Source: Nymphaea colorata (lineage: Eukaryota > Streptophyta > Magnoliopsida > Nymphaeales > Nymphaeaceae). Taken from it: a DNA stretch of 64,000 nt. Shown here piece by piece: positions 35,935-47,600 of this stretch. The stretch's first letter is position 1. The number at the start of each line of letters is the position of its first letter. A program made the position numbers and the translations under genes. The stretch spans positions 10,426,571-10,490,570 of the forward strand of contig NC_045138.2 in the NCBI RefSeq assembly GCF_008831285.2, in the 5' to 3' direction. The notes below the pieces were generated by a model. That model searched no databases and was not told the origin of the DNA. It was given only the letters and a program-made list of their open reading frames with translations.

Positions 35935-36890
35935 CGTCTCTTCTCTTCACCCCAGCAAAGAGGCGGAATCACCCTTCCCCACCCGTCCAGAAACCCTAAC
36001 CCCAACCTTTGCTCCCGTCCGCCGCCCCGTACATGCACAGTCGCGGCCTTCCGGCGGCAACGGAGACCGCGAAGCTAGCGAGTGGAAGACGAATGGGATC
36101 GTGCGCTCCAACACCCGCCATTTTTCTTCTTTTCTTCCTTTTCTGACAAGTGGACTTGGCGACCCAAGGTGTCCCACTCCCACTCTTGGTGGATTTAGAC
36201 CTGAACCCCAACCAACGAAAGGACGCCCTCAAATGGGTCTCTCGGGTCCTGGGATTTGAGATCCATCATTTTGAAGAAGGATCAAATCAAATGGTCTGCA
36301 TGAGATTCGTGTACCGAACCACTTCGTTTGATGAGTTAACGGATCTGAGATCCTGAAAAAGGACTCAGATCAGACGCCCTTCCAAGCGAGCTGAGATCTT
36401 TGGATTCTAAGTGTTGAAAGATCTATCTAAACTTCATGCCCGAGACACCAAGATCCAGAGCTGACCATTGGGTTTGAGATCCTTGGGCTACAGATTTGAC
36501 TTAACATTTATGCACTACAGCTGGTGTGCGAATTGCATTTTAAGATTTGATTTCTTTCAATTCGAATATTTGGATTTTCAGGCTTCTGCGGATTTAGCTA
36601 CTGAGAGGGTGGGTCGTCGTTGGCGTCTGCGATGAGCCGATGCTCGTCAAGAAAGAGATTGATTTTCCTTAAGGTTCCTCCGGTTTTCTTGCTTGGTGTC
36701 TGTGGATGTCTCTTTTTTTTTTTTCTCCTGAGAAGTTCTGGCTGATGCTGGTAATTAGGTTTCTCTAGGTTTAGGTGCTAGAATGAATTGTTAGAATGTT
36801 AACATTTTCCTTTGCAGCTGTCGGAGTTGATCCAACCGATTGAGGTGCTGTTCATGATTACATCAACGTCGGTTCTCTACCTGAAAAATA
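35935..36890. other. 5' flank of the SPX4-like gene
   Basis: A GC-rich leader-like region (35935-36140) precedes AT-richer DNA. I found no convincing TATA box or PHR-binding GNATATNC site, and no gene on the opposite strand. Confidence 0.45.
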
Positions 36891-37100
36891 TAGTTTCTTG
36901 TTTTTTACCAGTGCTTAGTTTTTCGTTTGGGTTGTCTAGATTTGCTTGGTGTTAACTTAATAGTTTCTTGTTTTTTACTGGTACTTGGTTTTTCGTTCGG
37001 GTTGTCTGGATTTGCTTGGTGTTAACTTAATAGTTTCTTGTTTCTTACCGGTACTTAGTTCTCGTTTGGGTTGTCTAGATTTGCTTGATGTTAAATTAAT
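36891..37100. repeat. 70-bp tandem repeat, three copies
   Basis: TAGTTTCTTG begins each copy at 36891, 36961 and 37031. The units share GGTTGTCT.GATTTGCTTG and differ at a few positions, most of all in the last copy. No coding meaning is visible. Confidence 0.95.
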
Positions 37101-39320
37101 TCCCTTGTGTCGAATGAATCAGTTATCATCACTTCTTTTTTTCCGTTTTCAAAACACCATGCTACTTAACATGGTTAAACATGTTAATGCAATGAACTTG
37201 CTTTTGTTGCTCTCATTTCTTACTTATTTCCAAAGTTTGTGCATGTCCTTTTTTTCAGTGAATAAAATGAAAGGGCGTAGTAACCCACTTGTAGAAGTTA
37301 TCTATAAGCGGATGGTAACTATTACAGAATAGTAAATTGCTGAAGAGCTAGGCAACGCTTAGTGTTAAGCACTTCTCAGAGTCGAACTTCAATCATGCCA
37401 TGGAATTGAACAAGGTTTTAGAAAGTGCATTTCTTTTAGAGATTCTATTTGTCTTTCATGTTATTTATGCCTGTTTAGTAATTTGTTGGGATCTATTAGT
37501 ACAAAGTTTGAAAAGCAAAATTTGGAAGAAAATGGTTTAGGCAAAAGAATAAATGTGAATTTGTGGGTGTTTAAGATTTGATATCGGTTTTAGAATTTCA
37601 CCTCGGGGCCAAAGCATACATTTCATGCACTGAACATGCAACGTGCACTTCATAAGAAGTTCTTTTCATGCTTGGTAGCAGTTACCTCATGTTCAAGCCG
37701 GTCCTTCTATAATTTGCTGAGAAGTGCTTAATAAGTAGCAAGTAGAAACACTAAATATGTGCTGTAATGTCTAAAAGTGTCAAGGAAGTCATATTGGACC
37801 ATATGCACATGAGTATGTGCACAGAAGCCATTATGGGTATGAGCAGTGGCAACATTAGAATTCAAAAATTCCAACATCCTCAATTCATTTATTAGGTTCT
37901 CTTCCTTTTAGTTTCTCTTTGTCTGAGCACATATGACGAGGAAAACAAGATTTTTCGTTAAAAATTTGTCATCAATATTTAGGGTGTCTTAGAACTAACT
38001 GTATGTTTAAACTTTAAAGGACTTGTTTGAGTAAATAAATTTACCTCTTTTTTGTGCCGACCTATTTGCAATCCTATTATGAAGACAAGCACAGAAAAAT
38101 TACTTGATTCATGTATTTATCGCATGTCTACTGTCCCATAGCCCCATTTGTTTATTTGTGCACTGCTATGCTTTGACCGTTGATTTGTTGAAGAGTAGTA
38201 TGTCCTTCGGCTAAAAATTTCTGGCTCCGCTATTGGTGCAAGCCAGCTACTAGCTGTGTTGCACAACTCAACTCAAAACCACAAGCCACAGGACAAACCC
38301 TCATGTCTTTGGCCTTGAGAAATCAACAGCGCGATCGAAATCAGCTCAACCATACTCTAGAAGTGGGACGAATGAGACTAATGACTGTTATCTTGTGCCT
38401 TGATTGTTAACAAACTCTAAAATTTCCTTGCATGTAAATGCTAATAAGTATTCTACATGCGTGAAGAATATATAGGAGAACATCTACATGCATGAAGAAT
38501 ATATAGGAGAGCATGAACTTGAATCAGCACAAGTGCATGGCCGATACCTGAGCCAATTGGAGCTTGGTTCAAGTCAAAGTAGGAGTAGGTCAATCACTGT
38601 GTCAACTATGGGTTTAAATATGTATTCGGTTGCATTATGGACCCTGAATTTATTAGGAAAATAAATACCCACCTAGATTGGGCATAAGAGCTGGTCCATA
38701 GCCAAGATTAGATTTAGTCAAAATACCTATGCTACAATTGAAAAAAAAATGGTTAAATTGGATGCCAAAGGAAAAGTCTAATATGGCTAACTCGGAAAAG
38801 TATAAGATGGTCCAAAGTATTAAAGGATGATGTTTTTAAAGAGAAAAAAATAAAATTTAAAGAAGTGAAAATTGACTTTAAAAATGGTTCAAGAATAATT
38901 ACCAGCAGAAACTCTGCCCAAAGGAAGTAGCTTTGGCATCTTGAAGGTGACCAAGGACAAAATGGTCATTTATCACCAAACTTTTTAGGGGTCTTAGGTT
39001 CATAGAAGATCAAAACAGTGCTAATGAAGCTAACCCAACCTTTGGTATGGATGGATTCATGTGGCACTCTTAAAGTATCTTTGTTGCCAAACCACCTCTA
39101 AAGAGTATTTGGCCGCTTGAGCATCATAATTTTAAGAGAATTTAGATTATGGTGGCTAGATTATAAGCAAAGTTCGGCGAAAATTTAACACGCGATTGTG
39201 TCTTACCGTCACGTTATTGTATTGACTAAGCTGAGTTATTAAAATAAAAAATAAAAAGCAAAGTTGTATTTCTTTTGACGCACTGGAATAGCGTTTGAGG
39301 GCTAAAAAAACAAAGAAAGA
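37101..39320. other. intergenic, no gene recognised
   Basis: Includes a short direct repeat near 38445-38510 (two copies of a 37-bp unit with ATGAAGAATATATAGGAGA-like text). The phrase TTTCTGGCTCCGC near 38218 resembles a hAT-MITE end. A Harbinger-MITE-like end lies near 39084-39101. Confidence 0.5.
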
Positions 39321-39485
39321 CATAGCCTAGCTGGTCGGACTGGTGTAATGGTGAGAAGCTATCCCGCAATTTGATTTCTATGTGCATGGGGTCGATGCCG
39401 TTATACTCGTGCTCAGGTCTTACTCGGGCAGTGAAACGTTCCTTCCACTAATCCAAATTCAACCATTTTAAAAGTAAAAACAAAA
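39321..39485 (+). mobile_element. possible tRNA-derived SINE relic
   Basis: TAGCTGGTCGG (39328-39338) is a weak Pol III A-box. GGGTCGATGCC (39389-39399) differs from the B-box consensus GGTTCGANNCC at one base. The spacing of about 50 bp fits a tRNA-derived SINE head, and an A-rich stretch follows. The A-box is poor and no target duplication is evident. Confidence 0.35.
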
Positions 39486-39545
39486 CCACAGCTGTATTAG
39501 ATAGATAAATTTAGATTTATGTTTCATATGGGTTTAGATACAGAC

Positions 39546-39764
39546 AGGAGCGGAGGGAGGGGGGGGGGCGCCTACTCCGTGGCTCCACCCTAGCTAACTA
39601 AAAAGAAAAATACATTAAAAAATTTTAAAAAAATTTAGTTGTTTAATGTATTTTTTGTATTCTCATTTAGTTTGGCCCTACCCGGATAAATTCGTTGGAC
39701 CGTTTGACCCGGTTGAATGATCGTTTGGCCCACCCCTGAAAAAAATTTTAGCTCCGCCCCTAAA
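39546..39764. mobile_element. hAT-type MITE candidate
   Basis: The left end CAGGAGCGGAGGGAGG and the reverse complement of the right end AGGGGCGGAGCTAAAA resemble the widespread plant CAGGGGCGGAGC terminal motif. The middle is AT-rich. The flanking 8-mers are similar but not identical, so the duplication is uncertain. Confidence 0.5.
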
Positions 39765-41113
39765 TATACAAACAAGTTCAATGCAGCGAAGAGTCAGTAC
39801 AACAAAAGCTTGCAAATTAACGGGCATTTTGTGCCGACCAACCCATTTGCAAACTCACTAGAAAGATTTATCACTACAAAACAAGCATTATTGCCAATAA
39901 ATCTTTATTTTGCTGCATATATTGACAAACTCGTTTATGCCTTTATATCTGGAAATTTATTTTTTGGTGTTATCTTTCGGTTGTCTCCATTTATGTGTTA
40001 GATGTGTTCAACAATTTCCCGTACATATGTGAAATTGGTGAAAGCGGCCAAGAAGATGAAACAGCAAGACAGGATTACCTGGTGGGTGTCATGACCAAAG
40101 TGACAAGTCATGGCATTCAATTGAAGGCCCTATTAGGCATTGAAAATACATCCTTTCTTTCATAAATGATCAATATAGACTCCAACAGCCACACTTTGGT
40201 AACGTTTGTATTTCAAATCCCTTAACAACTAGCCTGGAGTACTTGGTTGTGCTAATGGTCTGGTTGTCAGTTCCATTTCTATGAGAACTGAGAATTGCCC
40301 CTATGAACGGCAAGGAGTGGATGTGTTGCACATTAGTTGATTGTTGTTTCGAGATCCTCAAACATCCCTAAACCTTTGGCGGCAGGAAGAAAAGGGTGTG
40401 GTTTTCATTTCTCATTGAATTACCAACTCCATGAACAACTTGTTTAGGTCAGTTGTGGTCAATAATCAATGTGGTTATCTATTTGGCCATATGACATGTT
40501 CAATGATTTAGGCATCTACGTACTACAAAACTTAAAATTGTAAAATTTTGTTGTCACATGATGATCCAAAACCCATTACCCACCCCTCCCTTTCAAAAAA
40601 ATTATTTTGAAAAATTACATATAAATTTTGAAAAAAAAATCATTTATCCTGTAAAAAAATTTGAAATGATATTTTATAATTTGCGTCTCTCTCGTGACAA
40701 AAAAATCTGACTCTGCTCCTTATTGTAAACACTTAAAGATTGAAGCAATGTGTGTTCAGGTTAAACTATATAGGAGAAATGCATTGTAAAAGAACAAAAC
40801 CAAAAGTAAAAAAAAAAAACCCATCTGCAAAAGATCGATCGCTTCTTTTTTTCTCTGAAACAAAAACACAAGGTGGTGGTGGAGGCCTACAGCATGTGGA
40901 TGTGAGTCTTCTTCGATGTGATATTTATTTGGAAGTCACTTCCACATAAAAAAACAGATTACACTTAAGGACACACATACCCTTGCCACTATATACGTTA
41001 AAAGATATCATGTCATATGAAAACATGAGGCCAATGAAGATTGAAACATGAGATACATTTGGCAAATTATCAATCGCACATACAAATATGACATATTCTT
41101 AATGTGCAAAACC
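39765..41113. other. intergenic, no gene recognised
   Basis: Short frames only. Around 40565-40720 text such as ACCCACCCCTCCCTTTC and TCTGACTCTGCTCC may be another decayed CAGGGGCGGAGC-type MITE. Confidence 0.45.
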
Positions 41114-41195
41114 GTAAAAGAAAAGGTAAATAAGCTTTTGTGTGTGCATATATATATATATATATATACAAAAGCTTATTTACCTTTTCTTTTAC
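41114..41195. repeat. perfect 28-bp inverted repeat around a (TA)n loop
   Basis: The arm at 41114-41141 (starts GTAAAAGAAAAGG, ends AAGCTTTTGT) is the exact reverse complement of 41168-41195. The 26-bp spacer is a TG/TA-rich alternating tract. RNA from either strand would fold into a long uninterrupted hairpin. No terminal motif or target duplication identifies it as a known transposon. Confidence 0.95.
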
Positions 41196-42549
41196 ATATA
41201 CATATATATATGCTGCACAAAGAGAATCTTCCTTCATCTTTCATGTTGCCGTTATCAACATGGGTTAGTTTGAGAATAAAGAAAAATGAAAAAGGATAAC
41301 CTTTTGCCCAATGATAATGGACCGTTGGAGGAAAGAACTTGTGTTTGTAACGGAGAGTATCGAATCTTTGGCAAAATAATAACGCAATTTGCAAGAAGAA
41401 TTAATGCGCGAAATAAACATGATGAGAAAAAAATTAAAATTTGGGGTCCCACCCACATGACATACTCTTGTAAATTACAAGAACATTCTTGGGGGCGGTG
41501 TTAGAAGTTTTTGACTAAGGAGCACTATTAATGCATCAAAAAATTTAAAGGCGCAGAGGCAAAAGGGGCCGCAACGGCCATGGCTCCCTTCATATTTTTA
41601 AAATATAAAAAATTACTTATAAATTTTAAAACATAATTTAAACTATATAAAAATTTAAAAAAAGTTATATTTTGGCTCTTTTTAAAATTTTGAAACTATA
41701 GAATAACCCATGTAATGGAAAATTCCTAGCTTTGCCCCTGTTCATATGTAAATAATGTAACAACTAGTGGCATCAATACGAAAATATTCAAATTTATGTG
41801 GCCTGGATCTTACGTGACTCCTCCATTGGTATGTTCGGATAATAGTCAAAACTAGTTTTTTGAAACAAAAATGCGTCTCATGCAAGGTTCATCTTTTCAA
41901 TAGAAACACAAACCAAGATCTAAAATCTCATCAAAAACAAAGTTTTAACACTTGAAGCGATGTTTTCTAAATGTCATCCAATCCTACCCTTAAGACTCTG
42001 TCGTAAGCATCTAAAATCACTAGTCATGCACAATGTGACTCCTTGTGAAACCGTGTTCTATTTTTAAGTATGTTTAACCATTTTTAGAAATTTTCTTATC
42101 TTTAATTAATTTTTGTGGTTGATTCCTTAAAAGGACTTCAAATAACAACGATCTAAATACAGGCAAAATGAATTAGACGAAAAAAGTTGACTTAAAGAAA
42201 CAGAAATCTCAAGAAAACTTTTCCGGGAAACACTTTTCCAATCACCGCTTTACCTGCCCTTTTCATTTAAAAGGGAAATTGAGGGGGGAAAAAAGGCTTT
42301 AAAAAATAATTAAAAAAAAGGAGAGGATGACAAAAGAAAAGGAGGATTCGCCAGCCAGCCAGCCAGCCGGGCAGGAGGAGAGGGTTTGTTATGGAGGAGG
42401 GACCAGCGGGTGAGCGGGGCCCACAACCTTCTCCAGCTGTATGGCACGAGGCGGTCAGCCAACCTGTCAACCACGGGCAGCCAATGGTGAGCAAGCGGCC
42501 GAGCGTTTAACCCACGGTCACGGGCAGCCTTCCTCAGCCATCCCCGCCC
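41196..42549. other. intergenic and promoter-side flank of the AG-peptide gene
   Basis: Around 41500-41735 the phrases GCCATGGCTCCCTTCATA and TAGCTTTGCCCCTG suggest a decayed hAT-type MITE. The last 200 bp are GC-rich, as expected upstream of the 42697 gene. Confidence 0.45.
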
Positions 42550-42557
42550 TATAAAAG
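42550..42557 (+). promoter_or_regulatory. TATA box of the AG-peptide gene
   Basis: TATAAAAG lies 147 bp upstream of the ATG in a GC-rich, pyrimidine-rich context. A C/T-rich leader follows, as in many highly expressed plant genes. Confidence 0.75.
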
Positions 42558-42696
42558 CCCCTCCTCTTCCCACCTAAAACCCTCGCCCCTTCTTCCCTCT
42601 CTGCAAACTAAACTCCCTTACCTTCTCTTAGAAAGCCAAAGCCCTCTCCGCCTTTTCTCCCTTTTGTTTCTCTCCTTCAACCAGAAAGAAAAAGAA

Positions 42697-42888
42697 ATGG
42701 AGTCTTCCAGGTTCTCCGCCGCCGCCATTGCTGCCGTCGTCGTCGCAGCCGCCGTCGTCGGAACGGCCTCCGCCGCCGGCGCTCCGGCCCCTGCTCCTGC
42801 CTCCGACGCCTCGACCTACGCCCCGGCCGTGGCCTTCGGAGTTCTTGGCTCCCTCGCCGCTTTCCTCTTCGGCAACCTCCTCTGCTAG
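42697..42888 (+). CDS. arabinogalactan peptide, AGP23-like (63 aa)
   Basis: A precursor of a short GPI-anchored, O-glycosylated cell-surface proteoglycan. The protein opens with MESSRF and a hydrophobic alanine/valine-rich signal peptide (about 1-26, ending GTASA). The mature core follows with GAPAPAPASDAS, whose alternating Ala-Pro is the signal for proline hydroxylation and arabinogalactan addition. A C-terminal hydrophobic segment (about 44-63, GVLGSLAAFLFGNLLC) fits a GPI-anchor signal. Size and GAPAPxPAS core match the plant AG-peptide group around AGP23, a group often expressed in pollen. It is a single exon with strong C/G third positions, a TATA box upstream and AATAAA downstream. The ATG is the first in frame after the leader. 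Overlapping longer frames are shadows. Confidence 0.88.
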   Translation: MESSRFSAAAIAAVVVAAAVVGTASAAGAPAPAPASDASTYAPAVAFGVLGSLAAFLFGNLLC

Positions 42889-43163
42889 GCCATGGAAGGA
42901 TCCGTTTTTCCTTCCTCGTTCCTTCTGCGCTGTTGGTTCGATGACCGGCTTTCTCTTTGGGATATTATGTTTGTGTTCGGGAAGGGCGATTTGTTTGACG
43001 CACGGGCGAAGGAGGGAGGGAGGAATGCTGTTTCTCCGGGAAGTGGTTGATTTTTTACTAGACGGCGTAGGAAATAACAAGATCTGGTTTGCTTCCTTCT
43101 CCGCTCGTGTTGCCGCGGTCTCTCTGGCGCTTGCTTGTCCGACTCTGCTCTTTGGCTACATAC

Positions 43164-43169
43164 AATAAA
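43164..43169 (+). terminator. polyadenylation signal of the AG-peptide gene
   Basis: AATAAA lies 276 bp after the stop codon and is followed by a T-rich stretch, as expected for a plant near-upstream element. Confidence 0.65.
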
Positions 43170-44340
43170 CTTCTCTATGTATTTTTTTGTCTTTTTGTTT
43201 TTCTTCCATTGGATATTTGTTCTCATTCTTGTATGTCATTGTTTGTGTGACTTCCTGGATCCGAGTGTCCAGACCTGTAACATACAAATCCGTGTAATTT
43301 TTTTTTTCCGTATAGTGCAGAGTCTTGGGAACATTTGATTTCTATCACCTCTTGATCTTCCTCTCGAAATTATTGCGCATTCTGTTCATCTTTTCTGCAT
43401 TTTCTTTTCAAATCGCTTAGATCTGAAACTTCGCGTTGCTCGACACATTCTTCGCTCTGAAACGTTACAAATGCGACCAAATCTGTGGGAAATATGTGCG
43501 CAGTTGAGCTCTGCTTGTGGCCATCAGGTCTAACTGCTTTAGCAGTGCCATGATGATTCTTGTGGTTGTTTCCTGTGATTCGTTGCAATTTGAGCAAACA
43601 ATTCTTTGATTTGGATATATGTGGCGAATTCACCTGCCATTGCCATTTCTCTGTAATAGGGTGAGAATTGAAAGTTTTCGTCGTCTTCTTCCCTCGCCCC
43701 AATTCGTTCACGTTTCACTTCATAGGATGCTAGTGAGGAGGCATGTACTTCTCGGAGGTGCATGGAGACAGATCCACAGCTGGACTGCCAGCTCTGCCAC
43801 CGAATCGGAGGTCAATTATTGGCGCTCCGGGAGATGGGGGGCCGAGGGAAGGGGAAGTGGACGGGCAGAATATGGCAACACGTGGTCGTCATCATGGTTC
43901 GCACATGGTTTGCCTCTCATTGTGGGCCAAAGCCAAAGTGTTGGAGGAGCCTGGGCCTGCAGTGGGCGGCGCCTTTCTTTTAACTTGACCAGAAAAAGAA
44001 TCCAGAGAAATGTAATTCCACTGCCTTTGCTTTGTTGTCGTTATTTGTGTGAAAGACATCCGAATTGATTTTAAAATATTCATTATTCTTAGCATACAAT
44101 CACACAAAATAGGCTCCTATTCAAGTATTCATCCCAGATCTTGGGTTGTTACTGAATGGCAACTTATGATAAAATTGTTTCAGTGAAAATCTGAAAATTT
44201 CCTAACCAGTTGGACAAGATGTATTTAGCAAGAATAAAAACAACGTTGACAATGAATTTTTCACAATTCTAATTTTCATCTCTAAAATGATGTTTACAAG
44301 TGTCATCCAAACACATAAGGAACTAACAAAATTAGTTAGA
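43170..44340. other. intergenic, no gene supported
   Basis: A GC-richer patch at 43740-43980 is open in several frames at once on the plus strand, but shows no domain or signal. I leave it unannotated. Confidence 0.45.
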
Positions 44341-44351
44341 GGAAACACTTG

Positions 44352-44413
<62 letters not shown>

Positions 44414-44690
44414 AAGATGACAATGTAAAAACAAATAAATCTTGAAGAGCTGGTATGGGCATGTGGCTCCATCATTGCGCGGATGTATATATATATATAT
44501 AAAGTTGACAATATGAAAACAAATAAATTTTAAGGAGTTGGCATGCATGTGGCTCCATCATTGAGGGGATGTATATATATATATATATATATATAAGAGT
44601 AAATATTTAAAGATGACAATACGAAAACAAATAAATTTTAAGGAGCGGGCATGGGCATGTGGCTCCATCATTGGGCATGACATTGGCCGC
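44341..44690. repeat. tandem array of about 110-bp units separated by (TA)n tracts
   Basis: Three units share ATGACAAT..GAAAACAAATAAAT and ATGTGGCTCCATCATTG, each bounded by (TA)n runs (44351-44410, about 44487-44500, about 44573-44595). The TA runs probably drive slippage and duplication. Confidence 0.88.
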
Positions 44691-47600
44691 TTTGTAGTTG
44701 GAGTGGACCTTTGTTAAAATTTTAAAACTATAGTTCTATTCTTTTTAATAAAAAATTTCTAGTTATGTGAGGGACTCGTTTTCCATAACATAAACAGAGA
44801 AAAATCAGACAATTAGCATCGGAGGACTGTTTGAGGAGGCCGTAGTTGCCTGAAGCCTCTATTTGAAGAGGAAGCTTCCTTCCTTTAGACGTTTGTTTCC
44901 CTGTCCTTGTTGTATCCCTTTTAGCTTTACTGATGGATTAGTTCTCACTTTTTATGTTTTTTTTCACGTAAAGATATATGATATTATGTCATGGTGAGTG
45001 AGTGTCACATGTTACTACTTTCGCTTTACTATTTTTTTTTTTCCCTCATATTTTTTTAATCTATAAATTTATGAAGCATGTGGCCCCAAAGGCTGTTGGG
45101 CCAGTGGCTTATAGGCGACTGGTGACTGTTTCGAGAGTGGCATGAATGTTGCACTTCTCTTGTACTAAAAGAAGGGAAAGAGATGCACTAGTTGAGTTGA
45201 GATGAAGTGCGAGCTCTAACCCAAACAATGATGTGGCCATGGGCCATGGGGTAAAGCCCAAATGGAAACTTGGCTTTCATTTCTTCCCGCTCATCCAAGC
45301 CAAACTTATAAAGAATGTTACTGCAAAACCCGTTGAGATATTTTCTATTACAGGACAAAGCCGAATGTGTTTTCCTGAGAGGGGCCGTGGTGATCTTTAG
45401 CCAACCAAATCTCATCGATCAAACAGCTAGCTGTGGACCATTTTAGTGGGGAAAGAAGAAGCAATGTTAATTTGACTGCCCACTTGGACAACATCCTTCC
45501 TGGAAACTTCTGGGATGTCAAGTCCCAAATTCATTGGGTTTTAGAACCTTGAAGAGGAGGTGCATGTGATCACATTAAACGCTTCTCAGGAGAGATATAA
45601 ACTTCTTGTTTGAAACAAACAAAATTCTTGTAATAAAGTTTGAGATGAAAGTTATTGGCGATGCATCTTTTGTATTACTTATTCAGATTTTGTATAATCA
45701 AATTAGGAGAAACCAAAATGAAACTTTTTTCTATAATGGGTTAGCGGTGTTTTTTTCTTTTTTTCTTTCTTTCTTTTTGGCTTGTATTGTGGACATAAAT
45801 TTAATCTAGCTAAATTTGAAACTTTTTTATGTTTTGTTTTTGAAAAGTTGGGGAGCCCCATGTGGGGTGATATTGACACTTGTTCACATCGACCTCACAA
45901 ATTTTCATTATTTTCATATAGATGCATTTAAGTATTTTACTTATTTATATGTATTAGTGGCCCCTTAAAATAATTAAAATTTTTAAAATAGTCTTTGTAA
46001 ATTATTTAGAAATATTAGGCACCCATTTGTGGCCTTCAAACGTTAAGGGCCGATTTTTCGCTCCCTCACTTGTTGAGACGTTTTCTCTATTTTTTCTTCA
46101 CGTTATGTTGATATTCGCATACAATATTCAGCAACTCAAAGGTCAATTCTTATGATTATCAATCATAAAATCACATCTTATGATATCAATAATTAAATTT
46201 GGTTGAAACATCTAAGATTAATTTGGAAAACTCACTTACATACGAGTCTTTCAATAAGCTTACATGGATCCCAAGTAGGTTAAAGTTTAGAAGGGAGAAG
46301 AAAAGGAATATACTTCCAGTTTATTGAGAAGGAAAGGACGCCCAAGATGTGATGGGACATGACACCAGACGCTGGAAAAAATATCTGTGTCATTTTCAGC
46401 TGCCTAACAAAACTTTATGGGTGTGTTTGTTTGTTTTTCCGTGGATATAGATTCATGAATTGATTTCCCTCCCTTCCCCACCCCCTCCTTCAACAGACCT
46501 TAAATCCATAGTTTTCTAACATGTACCGTGGACTTAATGGCATGTTCAATTAATTTGTTCTTCTAAAGCACTTCCTTTAATGCAGTCTCAGATCTTAAAT
46601 CCAAGTTTATCAAACACAACCTATGGGTAGGGCTCACAAAGACAGGTACCATCAATCTCCTCACGTAGAATCCGTCCCATGAAAAAGTGTCTTTTGTAAT
46701 TCAAAATTTCCATTATTAAGACAATACTAACTATTAAATACATGAAAAACAAAATTTTCTTATGACCATAAATTTTGAGAGGGGCAGGTTATTTGTTACG
46801 CTCTCTAGTGGGAAAAAAAAAATGATAATGAGTGTCCCTTGTTGACATGCAGCATAGGTGCATACTCCTTTTACATTCTCTGATAAAAGAACATATAACA
46901 CTCAAAGGACCAGTTTGACAAATAGAATAGTTTGCAATTATTTCCTAAATCTGCTCCAAAAGTTGGTACAGAAACCATTTCTAGTGTTTGCTCCAATCTT
47001 TGAAATGGTTATATACCGTGCCATTAGTCAAACACACACGAAGGCGCCTTCGTATTTTTGGTTGATATTGTTTGCTCCATGTCAAAGACGCTCATGCCCG
47101 ATCATGAGACTGCCTGTTGAATGTCCGACGCAAATCCGTTACATAACTTTGACACATTGCAACACCTAAGGGCACGATAAAATGGAAAAAACAACTTTTC
47201 TTTTTCTCTTTTTCGTCTTTGTGGGGACTAGGAAGGCTTTTCTTTGTCTTTTATACAGATGACCTGGATCATTTTCGTAAGGTTGGGCAACCTAATGCGC
47301 GTCACGTGTTGGGGGTCCCATGATATAATATATGTCATCTTGCATATATTTTATGTGTTATTTACCTTGATTGAAGTTGCTGAATGGTAAATATTTAAGT
47401 ATGAGCGTGCTATTTATTTCTCTAAAGTCAAGTAGTACGGAAATTCAAAACCCATGGTGTGATATTTACTTTGCTCAGAGCAAGGATTCCATATCCCCAA
47501 ATTCTCTGTTTTTTTTTTTTTTTTTTAAAAGCTCATATCTGTCATTACTCATGCTGTCAGTAGAGCTGCAGGATTGAAAAATCAGTTAAAAGGAGAATCT

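Noticed and set aside
35722-36259. Plus-strand frames of 118-128 codons opposite SPX exon 1
   Set aside because: Antisense shadows of the GC-rich SPX exon and leader.
39321-39400. A tRNA gene
   Set aside because: A/B-box-like words occur but no cloverleaf, anticodon stem or acceptor stem can be formed.
42628-43080. 150-codon minus-strand frame and 146-codon plus frame overlapping the AG-peptide gene
   Set aside because: Low-complexity shadows of the GC-rich coding sequence and UTR. The 63-aa frame alone has signal peptide, AP core and anchor signal.
43619-44068. 149-codon plus-strand frame downstream of the AG-peptide gene
   Set aside because: No recognisable domain, three overlapping frames open at once in a GC-rich patch, and no promoter seen.
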